64,000 nucleotides of DNA from JACJVV01 sp964581515 (GCA_964581515.1 CAZOOV010000004.1:1-64000), one strand, 5' to 3'. Shown: positions 24,419 through 33,596, numbered from the stretch's first letter. Numbers and translations: made by a program. The notes: a model not told the origin generated them from the sequence alone.

Positions 24419-24938
24419 TGGACTTAACCTCAAACAAATGATTTATGTATTTATAAAAACAGATAATAAGTGAAGCAAATAGAGGAATCGCATATACTGC
24501 TTCTATGGGTACAACTGTTAAGGGAATTACTTTACCAGTCATAGTACTTGTTAAAACTGAAGCATACTCTCTTATTCCAGTTTGAAGTAAAAGTGTCTCT
24601 ACAGGTAAAACAATTGCTTCTACTACGAATAAATAAAGCCAAAACCTCTTAATCTCTTTCATATGACTAAAACTATAATCTACTAACATAAAAGCAATCA
24701 TAAAGATAACTACCCATCCAAGCGTTATAATCCATGTAATATCTCTATATAGATAAGCCCATTTATGAAATCCTAAGTTTAACCACATTGGTTCACTCAT
24801 AATCTCAAAAAGTAAGACCCCAATAAATAGTATAATTAATTTCCTAAAAATGTTTTTATAACCCTTTGCTTTCATAAACCAGATTAGTCCGATGATAAGA
24901 ATAATAATTCCGATTTCCAGTATATGAGCTGCATTCAT
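24408..24938 (-). CDS. Multi-helix membrane protein, paralogue 1 (lycopene-cyclase-domain-like)
   Basis: 176 residues with about five predicted transmembrane helices. It contains WLNLGFHKWAYLYRDITW and a VPIEAVYAIPLF segment. The neighbouring protein at 24935 has WLNQNLEKWSFLYLDVNW and VPIEALYYIPVF in the same positions, so the two are paralogues. The PIE motif in a late helix, with Trp/Tyr-rich loops, recalls the lycopene cyclase domain of carotenoid biosynthesis, where two such units form an active enzyme. I regard that as a suggestion only. The ATGA overlap with the upstream gene supports a heterodimer. Confidence 0.55.
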   Translation of the reverse strand: MNAAHILEIGIIILIIGLIWFMKAKGYKNIFRKLIILFIGVLLFEIMSEPMWLNLGFHKWAYLYRDITWIITLGWVVIFMIAFMLVDYSFSHMKEIKRFWLYLFVVEAIVLPVETLLLQTGIREYASVLTSTMTGKVIPLTVVPIEAVYAIPLFASLIICFYKYINHLFEVKSNAK

Positions 24939-25492
24939 CTTTTCTTTTTCCTCTTTGTAACTTTCTTAGGAGATTCTTTTTTATTACTCGCACTCTCATC
25001 AAAACTAATCTCCCAGTATCTAACAAATGAAGTAATTAGAGCCATAAAAACAGGAATATAATATAATGCTTCTATAGGAACTTTACCATATCCCAACATA
25101 ATACCTGATAATACCTCTTTAACTGCAGGACTATAATATCTTATTTTTAACCCCACTACTACCCATTCTGCTAAAAAGCCAACTATTGATATTAATAAAA
25201 GTGAAATAATATATTTAGACCATTCTTTAAGACTAGGAAAATAAAGATTTACTAAACTCATACTAACAACAATAATTCCAGCCCAACCAACTGTTAAAAT
25301 CCAATTAACATCAAGATACAAAAAGGACCATTTTTCTAAATTCTGATTAAGCCAAAGAGCTTGTGTAAAATACTGAAATATTAGAACACCTATAAAAGCA
25401 ATAATAAAACGCCTAGTAGCCTTTATATTTAGTTTATGTAGTAACAATAGAAATACACCAACTAAAACCAATACAGCCAGTTCAAATATCAT
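24935..25492 (-). CDS. Multi-helix membrane protein, paralogue 2 (lycopene-cyclase-domain-like)
   Basis: 185 residues, about five transmembrane helices plus a Lys-rich cytoplasmic tail (about residues 167-185). It shares the WLNxN...KWxxLYxDxxW and VPIEALYYIPVF patterns with the next gene. It is the first gene of the operon, with the start 25 bases downstream of the shared TATA box at 25517. Given the prenyltransferase-like and lipid enzymes nearby, it may act on an isoprenoid substrate (inference). Confidence 0.55.
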   Translation of the reverse strand: MIFELAVLVLVGVFLLLLHKLNIKATRRFIIAFIGVLIFQYFTQALWLNQNLEKWSFLYLDVNWILTVGWAGIIVVSMSLVNLYFPSLKEWSKYIISLLLISIVGFLAEWVVVGLKIRYYSPAVKEVLSGIMLGYGKVPIEALYYIPVFMALITSFVRYWEISFDESASNKKESPKKVTKRKKKR

Positions 25493-25516
25493 TTTTAGAG
25501 ATTTCAGCTATAAAAG

Positions 25517-25524
25517 TTTATAAA
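25517..25524. promoter_or_regulatory. Shared palindromic TATA box TTTATAAA
   Basis: One self-complementary box in the 55-base gap between divergent genes: 25-32 bases before the minus-strand start at 25492 and 24-31 bases before the plus-strand start at 25548. Both transcripts would be essentially leaderless. Confidence 0.65.
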
Positions 25525-25547
25525 TATTTGCATTAGATGATACTATT

Positions 25548-27923
25548 ATGCAATTCTCACAAAATGAAGTAGGAAATAAAGCAGTAAATTTATATAAAAT
25601 ATATAAGAAATTTAATGTGCCTAAATTTAGAATTATTACAGTAAGCCAGATTTCTAAATTTCTTAAAAAAGAAGGAATTACTGAAAAAAACATAAAAGAT
25701 GCTTTTAATGGTGATTTTAAATCGCGAAAATTACTGAGAGAAAGAATAATTAAAAAAAGTAAGAATTACTCGAAATATGCTCCAAAACAAGGGACAGTTA
25801 TTATTAGGTCTTCATCTATTGCCGAAGATGGGAAAGTGCATAGCTTTGCTGGAATTTATGAATCCCTAAAAGCAAATAAGAAAAACTATGGAGAAAACTT
25901 TTCGAAAGTTCTTGCATCTGCATATTCTGAAAGAGTTTATCATTACATCAAAAAGATTGGCCTTAAGTCATTTCCTAAAATTGCCATTATCATTCAAGAA
26001 TATATAAAATCTGATTTTGGCGGAATTGTATTTTCTACTTATAGGTACAAGAATAAAAAAGGGGTGATGATTAATTTAGCTAAGAATGGAGCAGAAAACG
26101 CTGTATTAGGTAAAAAAATAAAACAGGTTTTTATAGCTGAAAACACTAATGAAAAATATTCTGCTATTATTAAGGCAATATATAATATAGCAAAGGAAAT
26201 TGAAGATTTATTTGGTTGCCCTCAAGATATTGAATTATGTGTCGATAATGAAATAATATATATCTTACAGACTAGACCAATTACTATTCAATCTAGAAAT
26301 GATATAATTGTATGGGATAATTCAAATATAGCTGAGAGTTATAGCGGAATAGTTCTTCCTCTTACTTGTTCTTTTGCTAAGCACATTTATAATAAAGTTT
26401 ACATAGATGTGGCATTAACTTCTAATATTAATCCTAAAAAAGTTCAAGCTTATTCGGAAATATTCAATAGCCTTCTTGGATTCTTCTATGGTAGATTCTA
26501 TTACAATATGACTAATTGGTACAAAATGCTAACTTTATTTCCTGGATACAAAAGAAACAAAAAAAACCTAGACATGATGATTTCAGCTAAAAGTAAATCT
26601 GATTTAGATAAAGAGCATAAAAAAAATGTAACCAAATGGGATGAAATAAGTTATTATATCCATATCTTTTTTAGAATAATCAGATTTGAAAAGGATTTGA
26701 TAAAATTCAAAAGTGAAGTAAGTAAAAGTATTGATAGACTAAAGAATAAACAATTATCTTCATTAACATTAGTTGAACAATGGAAAGTTTTCAACCAATA
26801 TGAGAAAGAATTGCTACATAAATGGAGCTTAACTGTAGATAATGATTTTCTTGCTATGACCTGGTTTGGTGCTTATAAGAAATATGCATACAAATATGGT
26901 CTTAAAGACAATGATATAGTAGCTTCTATTACGCAGATGAAAAATATAATTAGTGCTGAACAGGTTTCTGTATTAAGAAATATATCAACACAATTTAATC
27001 GAAAACCGAAATTAGTCAATTTGGCAAAACAAGAAAAATACAAAGAATGTTATGATAAAATACAAAAAGATGAATCTCTAAACAAGCAGATAAAAAAATA
27101 TTTGGAAAAATATGGTGGGAGATTTGCTAATGAATTAAAGTTAGAAACGCCTGATTTAGACTCTGACCCCAAATACATAGTTCAACTACTATTGTTGTAC
27201 AAAAATCAATCAGAAGCAATATATAAACAACCAAGAAAAGTAAAATTGCCTTTTTTCAGACAGAAATTATTAAATTGTTTATCCAAAAGATCCAAACATT
27301 ATCTAAGAAACAGAGAAGAACTAAGATTACTAAGGTCACAAGCTTTTGCAGTCACAAGAAAATTATTTATCTCAATTGGCAAAAAATTAGCAAGTAAAAA
27401 AATTATCCAAGACTATTCTGATGTATTTTACCTTACCTTAGATGAAATAGAAGAAGTAATTAAAAACCCTAAGAAATTAATTAAAATAGTTAATAAAAGA
27501 AAAATTGAATATGATAAATATTCTTCTATTGAATTAGATAATGTATTATTTAGTAAAAAAGGAGAAATTCCTAAACCAAAAAAAGTGAGTTTAACAAAAA
27601 ACAATAGTATACTTCAAGGACAAGGGTGTTCTTCAGGAGAGGTAAGTGGAAAAATAACTGTTATGAATAAGTTTGAATTGCCAAAGAATAAAATAGATAT
27701 TGCAGTTGTAAGCCATACTGATCCAGGCTGGACACCCTTATTTGGACTTGTAAAAGGATTAATTGTTGAGCACGGTGGTTTATTATCACATGCAGCTATA
27801 ATTTCAAGAGAATTAGGTTTACCTTGCGTTATTGGAGTGAAAGATGCTACAAAAATACTTAAAAACAACCAATTAGTAGAAATGAATGGAGATACAGGAG
27901 TGATAAAAATTGGAAATAATTGA
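25548..27923 (+). CDS. Rifampicin-phosphotransferase-like dikinase
   Basis: 791 residues. The N-terminal ATP-grasp domain (PPDK_N type) has IIRSSS (85-90) and ends at QTRPIT near 242. A long helical substrate-binding region follows (about 250-690), then a C-terminal phosphohistidine swivelling domain with GGLLSHAA (743-750; catalytic His748). The PEP-binding barrel of PEP synthase is absent, so the architecture matches rifampicin phosphotransferase. That enzyme moves the beta phosphate of ATP to a substrate hydroxyl, giving AMP and phosphate. In this lipid-type cluster it may phosphorylate a lipid or polyol; antibiotic inactivation is the alternative. Confidence 0.82.
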   Translation: MQFSQNEVGNKAVNLYKIYKKFNVPKFRIITVSQISKFLKKEGITEKNIKDAFNGDFKSRKLLRERIIKKSKNYSKYAPKQGTVIIRSSSIAEDGKVHSFAGIYESLKANKKNYGENFSKVLASAYSERVYHYIKKIGLKSFPKIAIIIQEYIKSDFGGIVFSTYRYKNKKGVMINLAKNGAENAVLGKKIKQVFIAENTNEKYSAIIKAIYNIAKEIEDLFGCPQDIELCVDNEIIYILQTRPITIQSRNDIIVWDNSNIAESYSGIVLPLTCSFAKHIYNKVYIDVALTSNINPKKVQAYSEIFNSLLGFFYGRFYYNMTNWYKMLTLFPGYKRNKKNLDMMISAKSKSDLDKEHKKNVTKWDEISYYIHIFFRIIRFEKDLIKFKSEVSKSIDRLKNKQLSSLTLVEQWKVFNQYEKELLHKWSLTVDNDFLAMTWFGAYKKYAYKYGLKDNDIVASITQMKNIISAEQVSVLRNISTQFNRKPKLVNLAKQEKYKECYDKIQKDESLNKQIKKYLEKYGGRFANELKLETPDLDSDPKYIVQLLLLYKNQSEAIYKQPRKVKLPFFRQKLLNCLSKRSKHYLRNREELRLLRSQAFAVTRKLFISIGKKLASKKIIQDYSDVFYLTLDEIEEVIKNPKKLIKIVNKRKIEYDKYSSIELDNVLFSKKGEIPKPKKVSLTKNNSILQGQGCSSGEVSGKITVMNKFELPKNKIDIAVVSHTDPGWTPLFGLVKGLIVEHGGLLSHAAIISRELGLPCVIGVKDATKILKNNQLVEMNGDTGVIKIGNN

Positions 27924-28914
27924 ATATACTTTTGAGGAAGAACATATAAAAAAATATCTTTCACTATTAATAACTCTTTACAAAAGTTCTCCTTTATTGA
28001 AAATTCATATTAATAAAATTCAACATTTGATTAATGAAAATAATCCGTTCTTTGATAATGCAAAAATCAAGAATTTCCTTGTCATAGAAAATAAAGAAGT
28101 ACTTGGTCATATATCTGCAATAGACGATAAGCGTTTAGACTGTGGTCTTATAGGATTCTTTGATTGTGTCAATGATAAAAGAGTAAGTAGTAAGCTTTTA
28201 GATTTAGCAGTATGGGAATTTAAAGATAAAAAAAGAGTTTTTGGTCCTGTTAATTTGTCAATATGGCACAATTATAGATTTGTTTCCAAATCAACAAAAG
28301 ACATACAATTCTTTGACCCTCTAAATAAAGAGTATTATATTAAACTTTGGAAAGAATATGGATTTAAAGAATCAGAAAAATTCATATCAGCTACAAGAGA
28401 AGATTTTGATTTTGTTACGCATCCTACAAAAAAAGCGTATGAAGAAGTTATAAAACAAGGATTTAGAATCAGGACTTTCAATATTAAAGAATTCGACAAT
28501 GAATTAAACATTTTGCTTGATTTATCCAATAAGATATTTCAAAAAAGCAGGAATATTGTAAGCTTAAGTTTAGCTGAATTCAATTATCTTTATAGTGGGC
28601 TAAGAAAGACAATCAATCCAAGATATATAGAAATAGTAGAAGATAAGCAAGGAAATGCTGCAGCTTTCTGTTTTACTCTTCCAAATCCATTAAATAAGAA
28701 TCAAATAATATTGAAAACTATTGGAGTTCTACCTGAATACCAAAGAAAGCATATAGGAGCAGCACTTTTGCATTCACAGCATACCAAAGCTAAAGAAGAT
28801 GGTTTTAAAGAATTTTATTATCCTTTGATAAGAGTAGGAAACAATATTGGAAATCTTCCCTATGATGGATATGAGATAATTACAGAATACCTTACATTTG
28901 AAAAATCAATCTAA
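27910..28914 (+). CDS. GNAT-family N-acyltransferase (YghO-like)
   Basis: 334 residues. The C-terminal GNAT fold has GVLPEYQRKHIGAALL with the acetyl/acyl-CoA loop (QRKHIGA). The N-terminal half has GLIGFFDCVND, FGPVNLS and a DPLNKEYYIKLWKEYGFKE segment. These recall the GPMNFS and NPPYY patterns of YghO-like proteins, a family that includes bacterial ceramide-type N-acyltransferases. The start overlaps the dikinase gene by 14 bases, so they are coupled. An amine acylation step in lipid assembly is plausible (inference). Confidence 0.65.
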   Translation: MEIIEYTFEEEHIKKYLSLLITLYKSSPLLKIHINKIQHLINENNPFFDNAKIKNFLVIENKEVLGHISAIDDKRLDCGLIGFFDCVNDKRVSSKLLDLAVWEFKDKKRVFGPVNLSIWHNYRFVSKSTKDIQFFDPLNKEYYIKLWKEYGFKESEKFISATREDFDFVTHPTKKAYEEVIKQGFRIRTFNIKEFDNELNILLDLSNKIFQKSRNIVSLSLAEFNYLYSGLRKTINPRYIEIVEDKQGNAAAFCFTLPNPLNKNQIILKTIGVLPEYQRKHIGAALLHSQHTKAKEDGFKEFYYPLIRVGNNIGNLPYDGYEIITEYLTFEKSI

Positions 28915-29994
28915 GAATATTTCTTCACCACTCTTTACTCTTTCTAATAAACACGAAGGCACTAATTTATCATTGTACTGCATACAATCAGGACAACCCT
29001 TACATAAATCCCATCCTTCTTGAATTTTATCAGGGGCATCAATCAGTAATATAACTTGATAGTTAACTTTTTTCCTAATGGTTAAATAATTCATCAAAAT
29101 TTTTCTACCTGAATTGAAAAATAACCAAGACCACATTTTAGAGAGAGGTATATTCTTATTCTTTATAGTTATAAAGTATTTTCCTTTCTTTTTATGATAT
29201 CTTTGTTGTAATTTCTTGTACATATTTGCATCTGCAAAACCTAAAGGTTTACCATTACTATAAAATCCTAATGAGAACAACCATGATTTTTTATCAGATA
29301 TAATCTTTCCAAGATAAGCACAAAAGTCTATCTTGAATCTATCTTTAAGTTCCTTTGATAGTGTTTCTAATGACAATTTATCTTTATTTGGAGTCAAGTT
29401 ATTAGGAAGCATATCTTTATATGTAGTAAATACAACCAGATTAATAATGTCAGAATTCTTCTGAAAAAAAGGGATTAAATTATCTAATTGTAATAATTCC
29501 TCTTTAGATAGTGACATAATAAAACCAAGATTAACTCCTTGAACTTTCCTAAATAGATTACAGAAATTCTCTCTGAGCTGCAATGTATCATTCTCTGATT
29601 TTTTATTATATTGAAACCTATCAATATGTATGACAAATTCAGTAGCACCAGCTTTCTTTAATGTTCTAAGAAGTTTTTCGTCTAGTTTAATTCCATTGGT
29701 ATAGATTTTAGTTTTTAGATTTTTACCAGTGGCATATTTAATAAGTTCCTCTAATTTTGGATATAATAGTGGCTCACCTCCAGCTATAGACAAAGTTTGG
29801 ATATTACGATTATCTATAAAGAAGTCAATTTCTTTCAACAAATTGATTAATGGTTCATGTTTAGGTATATGGCCTTTTTCACTAATTCCTCTATAACATC
29901 CCTTACATTTTAGCTGACAAAATGTAGTAGGTTCTATCCAGCCATTAGGATTATCCTTTTTTGACCAAGGTAATTCATACAATTGTTTATTCAT
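28906..29994 (-). CDS. Radical SAM enzyme with SPASM-like C-terminus
   Basis: 362 residues. The cluster motif CQLKCKGC (Cys26, 30, 33) and AGGEPLLYP identify a radical SAM enzyme. C-terminal cysteines in DLCKGCPDC and VPSC fit an auxiliary iron-sulfur cluster. It overlaps the convergent GNAT gene by nine bases and the upstream acyltransferase gene by eight, so it is co-transcribed with PlsC- and UbiA-like genes. The substrate is unknown; modification of a lipid head group or chain is consistent with context. Confidence 0.82.
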   Translation of the reverse strand: MNKQLYELPWSKKDNPNGWIEPTTFCQLKCKGCYRGISEKGHIPKHEPLINLLKEIDFFIDNRNIQTLSIAGGEPLLYPKLEELIKYATGKNLKTKIYTNGIKLDEKLLRTLKKAGATEFVIHIDRFQYNKKSENDTLQLRENFCNLFRKVQGVNLGFIMSLSKEELLQLDNLIPFFQKNSDIINLVVFTTYKDMLPNNLTPNKDKLSLETLSKELKDRFKIDFCAYLGKIISDKKSWLFSLGFYSNGKPLGFADANMYKKLQQRYHKKKGKYFITIKNKNIPLSKMWSWLFFNSGRKILMNYLTIRKKVNYQVILLIDAPDKIQEGWDLCKGCPDCMQYNDKLVPSCLLERVKSGEEIFLD

Positions 29995-30568
29995 TTAATA
30001 TCTTCCCCATTAATTCATCAGCTAATGGCTGTAAGTCTTTATGAAATTGATTATATCTTAATGATTGCTTATACGATATTTTAACACCATTCTCTTTAAA
30101 TGTTAAATTAATAGGTATTATCTTACAATTCTTTATATCTCTTTGTAAATAAATTGTACCTACTTTAGGTTTATATTTAATCGACTTTTCAATTCTACCA
30201 GTAGGGAAGATATATACAGTTTCTCCTCTATGTAGATACTCTTTAGCTCTTTCTAAAATCTTTTTCCCTCTTATTTCTTTTGTGGAAAAACACCCATATA
30301 GTAGTAAGAAGTATTTATTAAACCCATGAAGAAATTTATCTGCTGTAACAAAACGAAATGGAATAAGCCTAATGAAATCCTTAAATGGGAAATTATAACA
30401 TACTAAAAAAGGGTCAATCTTTGAAGGATGATTTGATGCAATAATATAAGAATTCCCTTTTTCATATTCAAAATTATAATTGGATTTAGTCTTATAGATA
30501 ATTCTCAAAGGTAATCCTATCAAAAAATAAGAGATGAATTGCCAAATGTATATAATAATGTTCTTCAT
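29987..30568 (-). CDS. PlsC-type lysophospholipid acyltransferase
   Basis: 193 residues. NHPSKID (46-52) is the HX4D catalytic motif. FPTGR near 125 replaces the usual FPEGTRS, so the motif is divergent, and a PINLTF strand follows. One N-terminal hydrophobic helix (about 5-24) anchors it. Acyltransferases of this family transfer fatty acyl groups to glycerophospholipids. They are unusual in archaea, whose lipids are ether-linked isoprenoids, so the acceptor and donor here are worth testing. Confidence 0.8.
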   Translation of the reverse strand: MKNIIIYIWQFISYFLIGLPLRIIYKTKSNYNFEYEKGNSYIIASNHPSKIDPFLVCYNFPFKDFIRLIPFRFVTADKFLHGFNKYFLLLYGCFSTKEIRGKKILERAKEYLHRGETVYIFPTGRIEKSIKYKPKVGTIYLQRDIKNCKIIPINLTFKENGVKISYKQSLRYNQFHKDLQPLADELMGKILNE

Positions 30569-30572
30569 TTTT

Positions 30573-31466
30573 TTAAAAAAGTGGAATAAATAATAATAAA
30601 TTCATACCTAAATAATAGATTAGGCTAAATAATTCTAATAATTTTAGATTTGTTTTATTTAATCTAAAAAAATAAATAATAAGAAAAATCATCACTAAAA
30701 CAAATAATAGTATTCCAATTATGTGATAAATTATACCAATACTTAAAAAATTTAAGAGTAGAACATAACTTGCATATATTACCGAAATTATAAGAATAAG
30801 TAAAAGAAAAGTCCCAATTCTACCCAAAGATGAAATATAAGAATCTTGTTTATATTCTAAATTCTTAGATGGAGAAACTTTCCTTATTACTTCTACTAAG
30901 AATATACATCCATAAACCATTATCATATGTAAAAGGATTACATAGTCAAACTTAATGGTTGAGGATATCCAATAGTAGATAAAGAAAAGCAAGATAATCA
31001 TTTGAAATGAATTAAGCAAATGATATAAGACAATTCTCTTAATAATGTATTTTCTAATAAAGAAATCATTGCTAGCAAAGAAAACAAAAATAAGACCTAG
31101 AATAAAGAATAATAGTGACTTTCTATTAATAAAAATCAATATCACTACGGCTATTAAGAGCATTATGTAATCTATAATAGAAAGTTCTTTCAATGATATT
31201 AAACCTTTTTGAATAGGACGATTTTTATGCCATTTATTATCATCTAGAAAATCTCTTTTTTCATCTAAAACTCTTATGTGAAATAAAAAAATTAATGCTA
31301 TTATATTTCCTAAAATTAATAGTATCCAGTCATTTAGTGTAGGTTTAGTTATAAACAATAGAGCATAGGAGCTAAGAAATATGATTCCAGTTGTGAAGAA
31401 TAAAATCAATAATGGAAACCTCTCCTTTTGATACCTATTCAATCTTACAATAATATTACCACCCAT
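30573..31466 (-). CDS. UbiA-family prenyltransferase-like membrane protein
   Basis: 297 residues with about 8-9 transmembrane helices. The first Asp-rich motif region is DEKRDFLDD (68-76), followed by NRPIQKG (82-88), the RPxxxG hallmark. The second motif region, EVIRKVSP... followed by DSYISSLGR, matches the E-x-x-RKI...D-x-Y-S pattern of UbiA members. It should transfer a polyprenyl group to an acceptor or act as a related intramembrane enzyme. It heads an operon with PlsC-like and radical SAM genes. The ATG lies 23 bases from the shared TATA box. Confidence 0.72.
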   Translation of the reverse strand: MGGNIIVRLNRYQKERFPLLILFFTTGIIFLSSYALLFITKPTLNDWILLILGNIIALIFLFHIRVLDEKRDFLDDNKWHKNRPIQKGLISLKELSIIDYIMLLIAVVILIFINRKSLLFFILGLIFVFFASNDFFIRKYIIKRIVLYHLLNSFQMIILLFFIYYWISSTIKFDYVILLHMIMVYGCIFLVEVIRKVSPSKNLEYKQDSYISSLGRIGTFLLLILIISVIYASYVLLLNFLSIGIIYHIIGILLFVLVMIFLIIYFFRLNKTNLKLLELFSLIYYLGMNLLLFIPLF

Positions 31467-31488
31467 GAATCAATATTACACACTAATA

Positions 31489-31496
31489 TTTATAAA
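31489..31496. promoter_or_regulatory. Shared palindromic TATA box TTTATAAA
   Basis: Exactly centred in the gap between divergent genes: 23-30 bases before the ATG at 31519 and 23-30 bases before the minus-strand ATG at 31466. This is the cleanest of the three bidirectional boxes. Confidence 0.7.
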
Positions 31497-31518
31497 AGTA
31501 ATCATTTAAGAGTTATAT

Positions 31519-32577
31519 ATGGCTAGAGATATACTATACAGTATGTGCTGGGAAGACCCTGAATTAGTGAAAGAAGCACTACAAATTAACAAGAATGACA
31601 CAGTAGTCAGTATTAGCTCTGGTGGAGAAAATGTATTTGCTTTATTATTAGATAATCCTAAAGAAATAATTGCTATAGACTCAAATATCCAACAAATATA
31701 CTTAACTAAATTAAAAGCAGCTGCAATCAAAGAACTAGATTATGATACATTTATTAAGTTATTAGGGTATAAAAAAAGTAATAATAGGGTTAAGTATTTC
31801 GAAAAGTGTAAAAAATCTCTATCTGAAGAAAATATTCAATATTGGGAAAACCACTTGCTTTATATCCAAAAAGGAATTATCCATTGTGGAAGGTTTGAGA
31901 ATTATATTAAGAGATTTAGGACACTATTCCTACCTTTAATTCTCTCTAGAGAACAAATTAATAAATATCTAAAATTAAATAATCTTGAACAACAAAGAGA
32001 CTTTTATGACAATAGATGGAATACTATTAGATGGAGATTATTTTTCAGAGTATTTTTTAGTAAAACACTACTTCAGATGCTTGGAAGAAGCAAGAAATTC
32101 TTTAAATATAACAAAAAAACTAGTTTAGGAGATTACTTTCTTGAAAAAACAAGAAAAGGGATAACAGAAATTCCTATTAAAAACAATTTTTTTATGCATT
32201 ATTTGTTAACTGGAAATATACCTGTTCCTTTTAATAATCATCCATATTTAGATAAAGATAATTTTTTGAAATTAAAAAATACAGTCCATAAAATAAAATA
32301 CATTCATTCAAACTATTCAGAATTCATAAAAAAACAGAATAGTAAATCAATTACAAAACATAATCTTTCTGATATATTCGAACCTATGAGTGAACATCAT
32401 TTTTCTAATTGTATAAAAGAGATAAAAAGAAGCACTAAGAATAACGGAAGAATCTGTTACTGGAACAATCTTGTTCCTAGGTTTAATCATAAAGTCAAAG
32501 GATTAAAAAAAGTCAAAGTAAATAAAAAAGATAGAGTGTTCTTCTATTCAAGATTTATAATTGAGAAAATAATTTAA
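31519..32577 (+). CDS. BtaA-like SAM:lipid 3-amino-3-carboxypropyl transferase (DUF3419)
   Basis: 352 residues. It starts ILYSMCWEDPELVKEAL, then SISSGGENVFALLLDNP and AIDSN, the DUF3419/BtaA signature. The last part keeps FEPMSEHHF and the WNNLVPR segment. BtaA moves the aminocarboxypropyl group of S-adenosylmethionine to diacylglycerol, making diacylglyceryl-homoserine for betaine lipids. No BtaB-type N-methyltransferase is visible nearby, so the product might be the homoserine lipid itself or be finished by other enzymes. The gene end overlaps the convergent kinase gene by four bases. Confidence 0.82.
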   Translation: MARDILYSMCWEDPELVKEALQINKNDTVVSISSGGENVFALLLDNPKEIIAIDSNIQQIYLTKLKAAAIKELDYDTFIKLLGYKKSNNRVKYFEKCKKSLSEENIQYWENHLLYIQKGIIHCGRFENYIKRFRTLFLPLILSREQINKYLKLNNLEQQRDFYDNRWNTIRWRLFFRVFFSKTLLQMLGRSKKFFKYNKKTSLGDYFLEKTRKGITEIPIKNNFFMHYLLTGNIPVPFNNHPYLDKDNFLKLKNTVHKIKYIHSNYSEFIKKQNSKSITKHNLSDIFEPMSEHHFSNCIKEIKRSTKNNGRICYWNNLVPRFNHKVKGLKKVKVNKKDRVFFYSRFIIEKII

Positions 32578-33464
32578 TAACATACTTTGATTGCATTCTT
32601 AATTAATTCAAATTCAAAATTATTATCTTTACAAATTATCTCTCCATCAGCCATAAAATTCAATTTTGATTTCATCTCAATTTTTAATTTAGTAAGTTTC
32701 TTTGAAGATAATCCCTTAATACTAAGTCCTTTAGATATTCTATTAACATTATTAAATTCTGTTATAGGATTTGATTTTAACACAAGCACTAATTCAAACT
32801 TACCATCATTGTTTACAGATTTTGGGGAGAGTGAGAATCTTTTTCCAATAAAAGATTGATTCATTACTGCTAAAATCATATATTTCTCTTCTAATATATC
32901 TCCATTTATCGTAGGATTATCTACTGAACAATATCCAAAAAAAACTTTTTGGATTGCAAAAAGAAAGTATGTTAAATGCTTCCATAACCTATTAAAAAAT
33001 CTTCCTAAAAAAGTAGATGAGAACTTAATGACAGCTGAAGCAACATCAGTACCGAATCCTAGACATCCACCTGTAATAAAATAATACTCATTCACTTTGA
33101 TAAGGTCTATAGATTTAGTTCTTCTCATCTTTATCTTATTATAAGCTTTCTCAATATCTGTTGGAATATTAAGTACTCTGACTAAATCGTTTGCCTTTCC
33201 ACAAGGAATTATACCTAATGAAATCTTTTGCTTCTCAGAAGATTTTAGTTTCATATAAGAATTAACAAAATGGTTAACAGAACCATCACCACCGCATATA
33301 ATTACATCTGTATTACCATTATTCACATGATTTCTAAGATATTTCAACATATTATCTGAGTGAGTACATAAGACATAATCCTTATTAATTGTCTTAAAGT
33401 ATCTTTCTGCTTTACTTGCATCTGTAGCATCTGGATTAATAATAATTAGTGGATTTGTAACCAT
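32574..33464 (-). CDS. Diacylglycerol kinase-family lipid kinase
   Basis: 296 residues from the Met at 33464. A TATA-like AAATTATATT (33491-33500) lies 27 bases upstream of this ATG, and the protein then begins with the family-typical PLIIINPDA. An in-frame ATG at 33482 would sit too close to the box. GGDGSVNH (58-65) is the nucleotide-binding loop, GIIPCGKANDLVR the second conserved segment, and ITGGCLGFGTDV the third. The family phosphorylates diacylglycerol, sphingosine or undecaprenol-type lipids. It supports a lipid role for the whole cargo cluster. Confidence 0.85.
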   Translation of the reverse strand: MVTNPLIIINPDATDASKAERYFKTINKDYVLCTHSDNMLKYLRNHVNNGNTDVIICGGDGSVNHFVNSYMKLKSSEKQKISLGIIPCGKANDLVRVLNIPTDIEKAYNKIKMRRTKSIDLIKVNEYYFITGGCLGFGTDVASAVIKFSSTFLGRFFNRLWKHLTYFLFAIQKVFFGYCSVDNPTINGDILEEKYMILAVMNQSFIGKRFSLSPKSVNNDGKFELVLVLKSNPITEFNNVNRISKGLSIKGLSSKKLTKLKIEMKSKLNFMADGEIICKDNNFEFELIKNAIKVCY

Positions 33465-33596
33465 AATCAATCTAATTTCCATTACCCATTAATATAATTT
33501 ATCTCTAAATGTATATGTAAGACAAGTAATGGCATAAAAAATTTAATCAAATGTCTTTTAAATAAATAATTTAAAAGAGAATCAGATTAAAAAAAA

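Noticed and set aside
25548..27923. PEP synthase or pyruvate phosphate dikinase
   Set aside because: The C-terminal PEP/pyruvate-binding barrel is missing; domain order fits rifampicin-phosphotransferase-type enzymes.
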